Of a stretch of 64,000 bases of DNA, positions 22,109 to 32,862 are shown one piece after another. The first letter of the stretch is position 1, and the number at the start of each line of letters is the position of its first letter. The stretch comes from Sporothrix humicola (Eukaryota > Ascomycota > Sordariomycetes > Ophiostomatales > Ophiostomataceae): contig WNYE01000110.1 in the NCBI GenBank assembly GCA_021396245.1, forward strand, positions 1-64,000, in the 5' to 3' direction. Made by a program: the position numbers and the translations under genes. The notes below the pieces were generated by a model that did no database searches, was not told the DNA's origin, and saw nothing but the letters and a program-made list of their open reading frames with translations.

Positions 22109-25100
22109 TCTGATATGTGTGAAGGTAGATAGCCGGTCGGTATGTGGTAGATAGGGGAGGATAGATCTTCGGTCGTCGGTCGCGAGGAAAGGCAAGTCGC
22201 GACAAGGCAGATGCAGCGGCTTGATGAGAGCTGCTGGCCGCTTAAGAGGTGTAAATACGAACGGTGTTTCGAAATCAACACAAGGATCGAGTTTCGCAAA
22301 AGGTGAGGATACAGTTTATCCTTGAGTAATGGAAATCCCACGTCCGGTGATGCCTGTAGGGGAGGAAAGTCGTGGGGTCTATGGTTTGTGTAGCAGCGCG
22401 GTTTGGGAGCTATGTAGAATTTTGAGATGCATTTGTGATGCGCCTCCAATAAAGGAAATTTGTCGTCGATGGCTGCGAACGGCGTAGGAACAGCTTGCTA
22501 GCGCAGCGAATGACGCGCTTTCATTGGCCCACCGGCAGTATTGGTCACGTGCTGGCCTGTGAATCGACAACCTCAGAAACGGATGGCAGGCGCTGGAAGG
22601 CGAATTGCGTCCTGAGGCAGCAATAATTATGCTTAGTCAAATTGTTCAGAGCGAAATTTCTGGGGGGCAAATCGCAAACTGCCTGAATAGGAACAGTCCC
22701 ATCAACCATGACTCCACTCTGTATTAAAGACGGATTTTGCTTGGAGCTTCCAATATGCACCAGCAGCTGCCGTGCCGCGTTCTGTGTCTGTAATCTCTGT
22801 ATGGAATTCTCTATAAGTACACGGCTCACAGTGTCCGTTGTTTCTACGCAGAAATACGTCGTGTTCTTAACGTGTTTTGGTTACCACCCGAGCACCCTCA
22901 GCACCTTTATTAATGTTTACAATGCGACTGCAGCTCCCGATTTTATCAGTGGTTAAAATAAACGACGGAAAGCACTTTCCGTTGTTTAGCTCTGCATAGC
23001 ATTGCAGTCTGGCAGTGTTCTAGAAATGAACGATGGAGAAGTAAAGCCAATTAGCGTTTGATTGCGACGTAAAGGCACGTCTGGCCTCCACAATAGAGTT
23101 TAAAGCTTGTCTTCTGAGTTCCGAAGCAGACCGCGCAATGGCGGGCGGCACATTGATTGGGTGCAACAGGGGCGGCCTTTGCCGTGTGTATCTCTTTGTT
23201 GGTCTCTCTCGGTACCCCAGCGTCCAGCCCCTTTGGTTCTTTTTGTCTTCACTCACACCTCACCGCTGCCATCTACTCAATGCTATTTTTGCATCTCCTC
23301 TGCTGTGGCTTGTTTGACTCCCCGTCTGACGGCTTTGTCTGACGAGCCTTGTCTAACAGGCCTGTCTTGGCTGTGTCTTGCTTTATCCTTTTTGTTATTG
23401 CAGGCGGCCAGTCAAACATCTCCGCCCTGCCACCTGCCGATGAAAGCGGCGCTGTCGTGCAACATCCCGTGGAGTACATCTCCAGGGAAGTCGTCGTCGA
23501 GGCTGCAGCCCTTGTGTCGCACACCAGACGCCACGTTCAGGCTGGACTGCATTCGCTGTCGACTTTTTGCTCTTTGTTCCGCAGCACAGCCCGTCTGCAG
23601 TCACAATCCGCTGTCGTGTAAGGTGAGCCACGCAGAATCATCGGGCCTCTGTCGGGCAAAGACGAAAGAGGGACACTGGCACGCGCCAAAAATAAAAGAC
23701 AATAAAGAAGGAGGGGAACACGCGGAGAAGCGAGTCAAAGGCTCACGTCCATCACGTCGCGCGTGGTTGAGTGAGCAGGAGCCGCGGCGATCCCAATCTC
23801 AACCACAGGTGCTGCATCGGGGGCTACCATTTATTGAACATCGGAATTATTTGAACAAAGAGAGAGATATTGACGGGTAGAAGAATCGAAAAGAAGAGGG
23901 AGAAGAAGAGAAAGCTACCATTTTGTTGTTGCCCTTTGTTTCGCGCCTGTTTATTACACCTCCATTTCTTCTTCTTTTTCTTTTATTGGAAGCTGCTGCC
24001 AGTCGCACCTTCCTGATTCTTGCCCCAGCATCTCCTTCCATTTTGCCTTGATCTCTAATTTTCGACCTGGGCTCGCTGGACTTCACTTTCCCTTTGTTTT
24101 TCTCGCCTCTTCCCCGTCCCCTAGCCCTTTTTTCCCATCGTCACTTGAGCAGATTGTCATCCCCTCACCGTCCCTCCCACCGGCTCACTCCCCAAGTTCC
24201 CACTCGCCTATTACACAGTACGCTCTTTGGATAGCCCATCCTGATCGTGGTGATCTGCCTCTGACGTAACGTTGCGACCAAACCGGCTGCCAACCTCCAC
24301 GAACTCACTGCACCTAGCACAATTCGCACCACATTCTACTTCGTCTCCATCTTCTTTTTCCGTGCAAACGCAAGCCGGCACGGTATTCGACGTCTACGGC
24401 CTACTGTCCGTCGTTGGTCCGGGCCAAATCTGACCAGGGCCCTGCAGTCAAGATACAACGCTAGCAACAGTCGAGGAAGCTGAGGTTGTAGATCGTTGGC
24501 CCTGAGAGATTACCTCCTCCTGCATCGACTGGCAAGGCTGTCGATAACGACCCTGTTCGGCCACTTTACGATTTCCACGACCGGACGGCTCGACGAGTCA
24601 GGCGCCTTGGTTTGTCCTGCAGGGGAGCTCTCCGTTTAATACCAGCCCTGCTAGCTTGGCTGGAACTGGCTGCGTGAAACAACGTCACACACACGAGCAC
24701 GCAGTGTTTGTCGTGCATCTTCGCTTTCTGGGTCGCTTTTGGGCTGGTTTCTGGGCTGGTTTCTGGTTTCTGGTTTCTGGTTTACAACACTCCACAAACG
24801 ACGATTTTATTTCACCTCACTTGGTCGTTTGCCTCCTCTCGCTTCCATTGTTTCTTGTTTCCTCACCCCGCCTCCACCAGGCCTGTCCCATCCCAGGCCG
24901 ACGGGCAAGTTGCAGAATCGGACCTCGCCCAGCCTTTTCCTGATAATATATATTAATTACTGGCCGCGGAACTTGGGTTGGATCGACATATGCCAGAGGA
25001 ATTAAGGCACGAGAGACACCAGAACCCCAGCAAGGCACTTTACGCGGGAAGAGAAAACTGGCAGAGACATTTGAAGATCACCTTCTCCTCTTCTTCTTCT

Positions 25101-25247
25101 GAGCTTTTCTTTGCTTTCCTTCCCTTTTAATCCTCTTCATCTGCCCTCACTCTTCCCTCACTCCAAAGGGTTGTCTTGTCAATCTCGCGCCCTTTCCTCT
25201 CTTTTACTTTCTCCCCTACTCCCTTCTTTCGCCATTGCCATATCACC
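22109..25247. promoter_or_regulatory. Long divergent spacer, nab2 / GH20 hexosaminidase (3.1 kb)
   Basis: No convincing gene is present. The right half (23880-25240) is strongly pyrimidine-rich with many CTTTTC and CCTC tracts, as expected for a long 5' leader and core promoter of the GH20 gene. A 257-codon open frame at 23107-23880 has random-looking composition, and I do not accept it. Confidence 0.5.
24744..24783. repeat. CTGGTTT heptamer tandem repeat
   Basis: Four perfect head-to-tail copies at 24756-24783, preceded by a fifth copy at 24744-24750 and a 5-nt spacer. It lies in the leader or promoter of the GH20 gene. Confidence 0.85.
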
Positions 25248-27209
25248 ATGTTACTATCACGGGAGATCGTCGCGACAATTCTCCTGGCTGTGGCCAGCCC
25301 GGTCGCTGCCGTGTGGCCTATCCCGACGTCCATGACCACGGGCAACGCATCCCTGCTGATCAGCCAGAATATTGCCATCACATACAATGGAGCACCTGTA
25401 CGAGCTTTCTCTTCTTCCTTTTCTTCTTCTTTTTCTTCTTCTTTTTCTTCTTCTTTTTCTTCTTCTTTTTCTTCTTCTTTTTCTTCTTCTTTTTCTTCTT
25501 CGCCACACTTCTCTCACGCCTGCTGTCCAGTGGCAGAGGCTAGTAATGATCTCCAGCATTGTTCAAATCCTAACCGTCTTCTCGCGCAAAAACAGGTCGT
25601 CTACACATATGGCTATGAACCAAACGATGTCCATAATAGTGCCCAAGTCGTCCAGGGTGGCGTGTCCCGGGCCCTCTCAGCCATCTTTCAGCACGGCTTG
25701 GTGCCATGGAAGCTGCACCCCAAGAACTCGCTCGACACCTTCCAGCCCAACCTCTACTCAGGCTCAAAGTGGGTTAAGTCCCTCACAATCAAGCAGACCA
25801 GCAAGGATACGACCATCCGCCCCAAGGCCGGTGAAGTCGACGAGTCGTACAACTTGACTCTCAGTACAGCTGGTGCCGCTACGCTCACGGCCGTGTCGTC
25901 GACGGGCGTTCTCCGCGGTCTGGAGACATTTACGCAGCTCTTCTACCAGCACACCGACGGCAACGCTTGGTACACACCCTTTGCACCGGTCTCAATTCAG
26001 GACTCGCCCAAGTACTCGCACCGTGGCGTGATGATGGACGTGGCGCGCAACTGGTACGACGTCGAGCACATCTACCGCACGATTGACGCGATTTCGTGGA
26101 ACAAGATGAACCGGCTGCACCTGCACGCGACAGACTCTCAGTCGTGGCCTCTGGAGATTCCGAGCATGCCTGAGGTTGCCACCAAGGGAGCCTACCGCTC
26201 GGATCTGACATACGGCGCTGACGACATTGAGGCCCTGCAGAAATACGCCGTCGCACGAGGCGTAGAACTTGTCATCGAGATTGACATGCCTGGCCACATT
26301 GGCTCGCTGTCATGGTCACACCCGGAGCTGATCGTGGCGTACGATGCGTTCCCGTACTTCTGGTGGTGTGCCGAGCCGCCATGCGGTGCCTTCAAGCTAA
26401 ACAGCACCGCTGTCGACGACTTCCTAGACAAGCTTTTCGCGGACTTGATGCCTCGCGTGGCACCCTACACCGCCTACTTCCACATGGGCGGTGACGAGCT
26501 CAACGCCAACGACTCGCGCCTCGACCCCGGTGTTGGCACCAACGCGACAGAGGTTCTGCAGCCCCTCTTGGAGCGTTTTGTGGCAAACAACTACAAGCGC
26601 GTCAAGGCCCATGGCCTTTCGCCCATGGTGTGGGAGGAGATCCCGCTAACGTGGAACGTGACGCTGGGCAACGACACGGTGGTGCAGGCGTGGCTAGGCG
26701 AGAGCTCGGTCAAGTCGCTGACGGACCTTGGCCTCAAGGTCATCGACAGCAACTACAATTACTGGTACCTTGACTGCGGCCGTGGCCAGTGGCTCAACTT
26801 CGCCAACGGTGAGGCATACTCGACTTACTACCCTTTCAACGACTGGTGTGACCCTGCCAAAAACTGGCGTCTGGTGTACTCTCATGACCCTGCGTACAAC
26901 CTTACGGACGAGGAGGCCAAACTGGTTCTGGGTGGTGAGGTGGCATTGTGGAGTGAGACAGTGGATGGTACGAACTTGGACACGCTGCTGTGGCCCCGTG
27001 GCAGTGCGGCTGGAGAGGTGCTGTGGTCGGGCAACAAGGACCCGGTAACGGGCCAAAACCGCAGCCAGATGGAGGTGTCGCCGCGACTCAACGAGTGGCG
27101 CGAGCGCATGGTGCGCCGGGGTGTGACGGCGGCTCCAGTTCAGATGGTCTGGTGTACACAGGCCGACAACTCGACTGAGTGCTCGGCGCCGGCCGGCCCT
27201 GGGTACTAG
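25248..27209 (+). CDS. Secreted beta-N-acetylhexosaminidase (GH20)
   Basis: Two exons (25248-25397, 25596-27209) encode 587 residues. Residues 1-22 are a signal peptide (MLLSREIVATILLAVASPVA) with cleavage expected near AVA-VWP. After a GH20b-like N-terminal domain the TIM barrel follows: YSHRGVMMDVARNWYDVEHI, LHLHATDSQSWPLEIPS, VIEIDMPGHIGSLSWSHPEL, then the catalytic pair in HMGGDELN (Asp350-Glu351), and a tryptophan-rich end. The family removes terminal GlcNAc from chitin oligomers outside the cell by substrate-assisted catalysis. N-glycosylation sequons are present (for example NDTV, NRSQ). The 198-bp intron holds a 12-bp minisatellite and has no stop in frame, so it could be mistaken for coding. 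Conserved order ...ITYNGAP / VVYTYGYEP... supports splicing. Confidence 0.95.
   Translation: MLLSREIVATILLAVASPVAAVWPIPTSMTTGNASLLISQNIAITYNGAPVRAFSSSFSSSFSSSFSSSFSSSFSSSFSSSFSSSPHFSHACCPVAEASNDLQHCSNPNRLLAQKQVVYTYGYEPNDVHNSAQVVQGGVSRALSAIFQHGLVPWKLHPKNSLDTFQPNLYSGSKWVKSLTIKQTSKDTTIRPKAGEVDESYNLTLSTAGAATLTAVSSTGVLRGLETFTQLFYQHTDGNAWYTPFAPVSIQDSPKYSHRGVMMDVARNWYDVEHIYRTIDAISWNKMNRLHLHATDSQSWPLEIPSMPEVATKGAYRSDLTYGADDIEALQKYAVARGVELVIEIDMPGHIGSLSWSHPELIVAYDAFPYFWWCAEPPCGAFKLNSTAVDDFLDKLFADLMPRVAPYTAYFHMGGDELNANDSRLDPGVGTNATEVLQPLLERFVANNYKRVKAHGLSPMVWEEIPLTWNVTLGNDTVVQAWLGESSVKSLTDLGLKVIDSNYNYWYLDCGRGQWLNFANGEAYSTYYPFNDWCDPAKNWRLVYSHDPAYNLTDEEAKLVLGGEVALWSETVDGTNLDTLLWPRGSAAGEVLWSGNKDPVTGQNRSQMEVSPRLNEWRERMVRRGVTAAPVQMVWCTQADNSTECSAPAGPGY
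25398..25595 (+). other. Stop-free 198-bp intron filled by a minisatellite
   Basis: Donor GTACGA at 25398 and acceptor ACAG at 25595, with a CTAAC branch-like site near 25570. The length is 66 codons exactly and the frame is open. Retention would insert a Ser/Phe-repeat segment shortly after the signal peptide. Confidence 0.8.
25421..25501. repeat. 12-bp minisatellite TTCTTCTTCTTT, 6.75 perfect copies
   Basis: Six complete identical units (25421-25492) plus nine bases of a seventh, with a decayed unit just 5'. It lies wholly inside the GH20 intron and is pyrimidine-only on the coding strand. Confidence 0.95.
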
Positions 27210-30200
27210 GTGTTGCTATTGAGCATTGTGTGAAGCACAAACGCTCCATATGAAGTGGGGAGTAGTCGCAGAATAATAGGAAGGACTGGAAGCAAGCACG
27301 CGATATTTTGATAAGTCAAAGAAATATGGCCATATCTAGGCCTAGTTGGTTGGCGTGGTTGGTTGACCATAATGGATTATGGAACAAGTGCCTATCTACT
27401 AGTGGCGGACGCATTTCTTAGAGTACCATTACAGGATCGTGTCAAATACGAATGAGTTACGAATGCTACAGCAAGTACAGCAAGAGAAATGCAAGCAAGA
27501 GAGGAGTGATTATATGGAGCAGAATACTTGCCTAGCGGCAGATGCGAAATCACGGTGAAATCTGCGCTTTGTCGCGGGCAAAATTTGGGGGAGTGCAGCA
27601 AGCACTTAGATGATAGGCCTGGTGCTTATTCACAAATATAATTTATCGTTTGTCTTCGTAAATCGTAAATCGATCTAAAGCAAAGCGTGACGGCTTCATC
27701 CCGACAGTGATCAACGTCAAGAAACCCAGTTGCCCCCAGAATAATCTACAGAATCTGAGAGACTAAGATCATGGAACCCAAAATCTGGGGGAAACAGGCA
27801 AAACAGGCAGGCGATCTGTGCAGTACAGCAAACGCTACCCGGAATGGATCCGGCGGTGAATTATCTCAGTAATTTATGGAGAGACGAGTCCAAGCTGTCT
27901 CTTCTTGGAACTCAATGTCTTCTGGACAAGCGTCTCTTTTCGAAAAGTTTCAAGAACTCAAAAAAATCGTGTGCATCAAAAGCGGAGACATATGTTTCCA
28001 AAGATGGAGCCAAAGAATGAAGTGCGGTGTCGTAGCATCATGCCGTATTACGTCGTACTGCAATATCTAAACGCCTGCGTCGTATTGGAGGTGTTATCTT
28101 AGCGAACGGGCCGCATTCTCACATTTTGCAGGATTACCCGTAGCCTGCCTCGCCTGCTTACCCACAGTTCCTCAGAAATCCGTGACTGTTGTTTCCGTAT
28201 ATCCTCTGTGTTGTAATAATACTTACTCTATAAGATACGAAAAATTCGGTATATATCTTGTTCCTGGCTTTCTTTTTCGACCGTTCCAACACCACGATGC
28301 CAGATACACAGTATTACTTCTCCAACATACTTTGACACCAACATGCATTATTTCTCATTTCTGTATCCCTTACGGCCCCTTTCCGTGCCTGTTGTTGCTG
28401 TCCCTCTTGATGTTGGCTTTTCCCCTTTGTCCCCCTCAGGGCCAGCCACACAAAGTTCACATGTTCTGCTTGTCGGCATCGAGAACAGACATCGCCTGGA
28501 GGGCATCACCAACCATCTTTTAACTACCCCTCGTTGATCGTCTGTTTCTCTTGCGGGGTTGGGTTTGATTGTTGTTCCTAAGAGAACGCCCTTTTGTCCC
28601 ATGTGGCAGTTCCGGAGATGTCCCGTACTCGTCCCTTCCAAGTCGACTTGCAGAGTCCCAGATTAGCAACCAAAATTTGCACCTACTACTAATTCCCAAT
28701 GAGTGCCCAGACCAAAGACGCAAAGTAGCGCCATTGCCCACTACGTTTGTCCTCTTTCAACTGGTCAAACACAACCGATCTAACCTCTTTCCCCGCAAAT
28801 CAGGGAGGCGACTGCCTCGGCTTGCGTCTGTTTTTCTGTCTGCTTTCTTTTTTGGCAGGTGAAGATGCGCCCATCTGTCTTCCATTTCGCTTTCCATTTT
28901 CTTCGGTGTCTCGAATGCCAACCAATAGTTGTACACCAAATGCCCAGCAAATGGCCACTGGGACCAGGTCGAGCAGTTCTGACAGGCTTCCAAGGTTGAT
29001 AAAACTCGCCTAGAAACAACAGCTTTCTTTCTAAATATCTCTAATTGGCCCGAGAATCTCAGAATCTCAGACGGCGCAAAGCAAATTGACCAACAGATGG
29101 TCGACTGCTTACTCTGCAAAACTGCGGGAATTTGGAAGTCTGACAGGAGAATGCAGAGGTGGCCGTGCCAAGTCTCTAACAACATCTCGTCTGTTGTTGA
29201 GCCTATGCGTTGTGCCGCAATGTTGCTATTCTGCTCTTTGATTTCAGCTTGTGTTGCCCCTACGGGAAGGGTGTGACGTCGTTTTGACGCCACAGCTGTG
29301 TACCATCTCTCAACCGCCGTGTTATTGCAGCCCTTGCGTACCCACCAGATCCGCTGCTGTGTTGCAGTCAACACAAATGCGTATCTTGTCGAGTGAAATG
29401 AGCACGCGGAAAGGCATCGAGTGGCCTGGATCTTGAAACATGCAAACACAACGTATCGCAATGTCACGGGCCGCTGGAGTCGAGGCTCCACATGCAAAGT
29501 GCGGGACAAGGTTTGCTGCTTGTCGGTAGACAGGATGGGGCAAGAGGACAAGTTGAACAAGTCAAATAAGAACGGCGTTAAAGTTGAAGAAGTCGACAAG
29601 GCAGCAGCGAAAGAGATGTCGGGAATGAGGACGATGGCCAGCAGAAGATTTGATAGACAGAGTGGGGAGCGGGGCGGGAAACATCTGAGCATGGGGCATC
29701 GAGTGTATCGAGAGCATGGAGAGAGCTGAGAGAGTATCAAGGACGTCGTCGCCCGGCAAGCCTCCGTGCAGCGCCGCGTAGCAGTACATTGAAGAGCCTC
29801 CCCTCCGCCTCGCGCGGACAACGTCGTGCGCCAGTCCTTCTTTCCCCACAACATCGCCTGTCCAGCGGCTCCCCCGGACACCAAGGTTCAACTAAAACCC
29901 CAGGGTACTAAGAATCGTCGAACCTGCTTGGCCAAGTTAGCTGCACGATCTATCGTTTCCGCCGTTCCTACCCCCCTTACTGGGTCTCCAGGCCCCTCGT
30001 AGTGCAACCTTACTTTTGCCTTCTGCCATTCCGTCACTCTCCCCTCTTCTACTTTTTGCCCTCGACTCGTGCGTTTGAATGTCCCATACTTGCTTATCTT
30101 GTTGGTCGTTTCTCATCATGGTTCTTTTGTTTTCGCATATAAGGTGTGTGTAACAAAAGAAAGGAGACGGACTTTCTATAGAAGAGGCACATCCCCTCCC

Positions 30201-30511
30201 TCGCTCCTTCCATTTCAACACTGTCCCCCGGGCACTTTCCGTTTTGATTCCACCACCGACGTTTTCAGCTACTTCCGCTTACACCTCTCTATTTTATATT
30301 ACGAGGGCCCCCCCTCGAGATTCTTCTTTTTCCCGTGTCGACCAGATATCCTATCTGTATCTCGTCACTCTTCGATCCCATCTCATCACTTCTCATCCCG
30401 CTCTCACCCCTGCACTTGCAGGCTGTCCGCCATATTATCACCACCCACATCCCAGTTCACCCATCTCTCTCCCCCGTCCACTGGAAGGCTATTTTCTTCC
30501 CATCCGCCGCC
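27210..30511. promoter_or_regulatory. Long spacer upstream of the P450 gene (3.3 kb)
   Basis: No gene is accepted. The left part (27600-28250) is AT-richer, and the right part (30000-30511) is pyrimidine-rich and probably the P450 leader. On the minus strand a frame stays open from 29884 to 28757 (about 365 codons from its first ATG), but the translation is Cys/Ser/Arg-rich without any domain; see findings. Confidence 0.5.
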
Positions 30512-32248
30512 ATGGGTTTCATCGAAAATATTGTCGACCACTTTTCGTGGAAGTCGGCCCTGATCGTCGCCGCTGTGGTCTACTCTGTGTACTGGGTGTA
30601 CACGACCATCGACGAGCGTATTCGCCTCCGCCGCACCGGTGGTCTCCGGGCTCCGTACTATCCCGGCCGTTTGCCTGGCAACATTGATCTCGTTTTCCGC
30701 ACACTCAAAGCTGCCGCTGAGCACAAAAACCGTGAAAACTGGGAGGCCATCTTTCGCACTGTCCAGAACCACACGGCCGAGTTCCAGGTCTTGGGCCGCC
30801 GCATCATCTTTACCGACGACCCAGAGAACATCAAGGCAATCCTGGCCACGCAGTTCCAGGACTATGGCAAAGGCGAGCCCTTCCACAAGGAATTTGAGCC
30901 CTTCCTCGGAGATAGTATCTTCACCACTGATGGAAGCCGCTGGCACGCCAGCCGCCAGCTGCTCCGCCCGCAGTTCATCAAGGACCGTGTGTCGGACCTA
31001 CATACCTTTGAGAACCATCTGCAAGTCCTATTCACGGCCATGTCTGTCGGCGGCGATGCCGCTGCTACTGCTGCCGCGATTGCCGCTCGTAACGATGGCA
31101 ACTCTGTCGCCAACCTGTCTGCCAATGGCCGCATTCTCGATATCTCCGATCTCTTCTTCCGCTACACCCTGGACGTGGCTACCGACTTCCTGCTTGGAAA
31201 GGACACGCAGTCGTTGACGTATGTCTTGTTGTTTTCTTTTGATCATCCCCCCACCCCCCACCACCAATCTTCCTCCCAAGTCAGATACTAACAACATCGC
31301 AGCATCCCACGCCAGGAGTTTGCCGAGGCTTTTAACGAAGTTCAACGCGTCCAGAGTCTGATCAGCCGCACCGGTCCCGCCAACAAGTATATTCCACGTG
31401 GCTCGTACAATCGTGGTCTTCGTGTCATTGATGAGTTCATCAGCCCGTTTATCGACCGGGCACTACTTCTGCCGCCCAACGAGCTCGAGAAGACCATTCA
31501 CGACAGCGATGAGGGCGAGGGCCGTTACACGTTTTTGCACGCCTTGGCCCAGTTCACCCGCGACCGCAAGGTGCTACGTGACCAGCTCATGGCCGTTCTT
31601 TTGGCTGGCCGCGACACCACCGCTGCCACACTCTCGTGGGCCCTGTATGAGCTTGCCAAGAAGCCCGAATGCGTCAAGCGCCTGCGTGCCGAGATTGCCC
31701 AACATGTCGGTATCGAGGGCCAGCCCGAGTGCCGCAGCCCCACGTACGCCGATCTCAAGTCGATGAAGTACCTGCAGCATGTCTTGAACGAGACTTTGCG
31801 CATGTACCCTGCCGTCCCTTTCAACGTTCGCCTCGCCCTGCACGACACCACGCTGCCACGCGGCGGTGGACCCGATGGCTCCGAGCCCGTCGCCGTGCTC
31901 AAAGACACTCCCATTGGTTACTCGACCCTGCTCATGCACCGCCGTGCCGACCTGTACCCGTCCAACCTTCCCAACCCCGATGAGTTCTACCCCGAGCGCT
32001 GGGAGCACTGGCAGCCGCGCCCCTGGCAGTACATCCCCTTCAATGGTGGCCCGCGTATCTGCATTGGCCAGCAATTTGCCCTCACGGAGATGGGCTACGT
32101 GCTGGTGCGGTTCTTCCAGAAGTTCGAGCGTGTTGTCAGCCATATGGACCCCATTGATGGCGGCAGCCCCACACTCAAGGCCGACATTGTGCTGCAGCCT
32201 GCCGATGGCGTTAAAGTTGCCTTCTTCGAGAACAGTAAGGCACAGTAA
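30512..32248 (+). CDS. Cytochrome P450, CYP52-like (alkane / fatty-acid omega-hydroxylase type)
   Basis: Two exons (30512-31218, 31303-32248) encode 550 residues. An N-terminal membrane anchor (ALIVAAVVYSVYWVYTTIDE) is followed by the CYP52-type opening GGLRAPYYPGRLPGNIDLVF. The I-helix oxygen-binding motif is AGRDTTA (about 338), the K-helix ExxR is in NETLRMYPAVPFN, PERW follows, and the haem loop is FNGGPRICIGQQFA with the ligand Cys at about 489. All P450 essentials are present, so a microsomal monooxygenase is expected. CYP52 members hydroxylate the end carbon of alkanes and fatty acids; the substrate here is inferred from family likeness. An Ala/Gly/Asn-rich loop (about residues 172-208) looks like an insertion. 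The intron has a CTAAC branch site. It converges on the aminotransferase gene. Confidence 0.94.
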
Positions 32249-32862
32249 ATACAGGCGAGCGCCAGAGGCGAGGAGCAGCGGAGGAGTCGCTAGGGAAACT
32301 CATCACAAATTGTATTGCTCAGGAATCAGATGAGGTAAATTTTGATACGGGACGTATCATGGATATTTGATGGCTTTTTTTTCGGTGCAATATTTGTTGG
32401 GTTCATATAATGTTGCCAACAAACAGGCGCCCCCGGATATGGGGCCATATACGACATTTATATGGCATTATCCAGAAGTGGAAAGGACCACGTATGTATC
32501 ATAATATTTCATGTTTGATGTTTTTATGTTTAATTTTTATGTTTTGTGTTCTTAAGTCTAATATTTTCTTTTTGTGACGTGCACTGAGAAATTTTACACG
32601 TAGTTGTCACCCAACCCTCCGTGTTGTATCACAAATTTGGCGTCTATCCAACATCAACTGTAATACGATGTCACAGTATCTGCCGTGCCCCGTACTTTGG
32701 GTTGAGGCTCATTGTGCCAAGAACGAATCCAACGTCAGCAGCCGTGAGACGCCCACCACCCTAGTCATTCCATAAGATGGCGCTGAGCCGCATTACTATC
32801 GCGATAGCGACTTCCCCTTATTCCTCACAGTTATCTCGCGTGCACCCAGGTCGTCAAATCGA
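32249..32862. other. Convergent intergenic region
   Basis: AT-rich 3' flanks of the P450 and aminotransferase genes, with TTTTTATGTTTAATTTTTATG-like stretches near 32515-32545. No gene is recognised. Confidence 0.55.

Noticed and set aside
23107..23880. 257-codon open frame upstream of the GH20 gene
   Set aside because: Its composition is random-like (Ser/Pro/Cys/Arg), it has no domain, and a frame of this length is plausible by chance in 64 kb. It lies in the probable leader or promoter.
28815..28820. CCTCGG, the fatty-acid regulator (FarA/FarB-type) core site upstream of the CYP52-like gene
   Set aside because: A single 6-mer 1.7 kb upstream is expected by chance; no cluster of sites was seen.
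30335..30511. N-terminal extension of the P450 frame
   Set aside because: The frame is open upstream but has no ATG before 30512. The ATG at 30512 is followed by a normal P450 membrane anchor.
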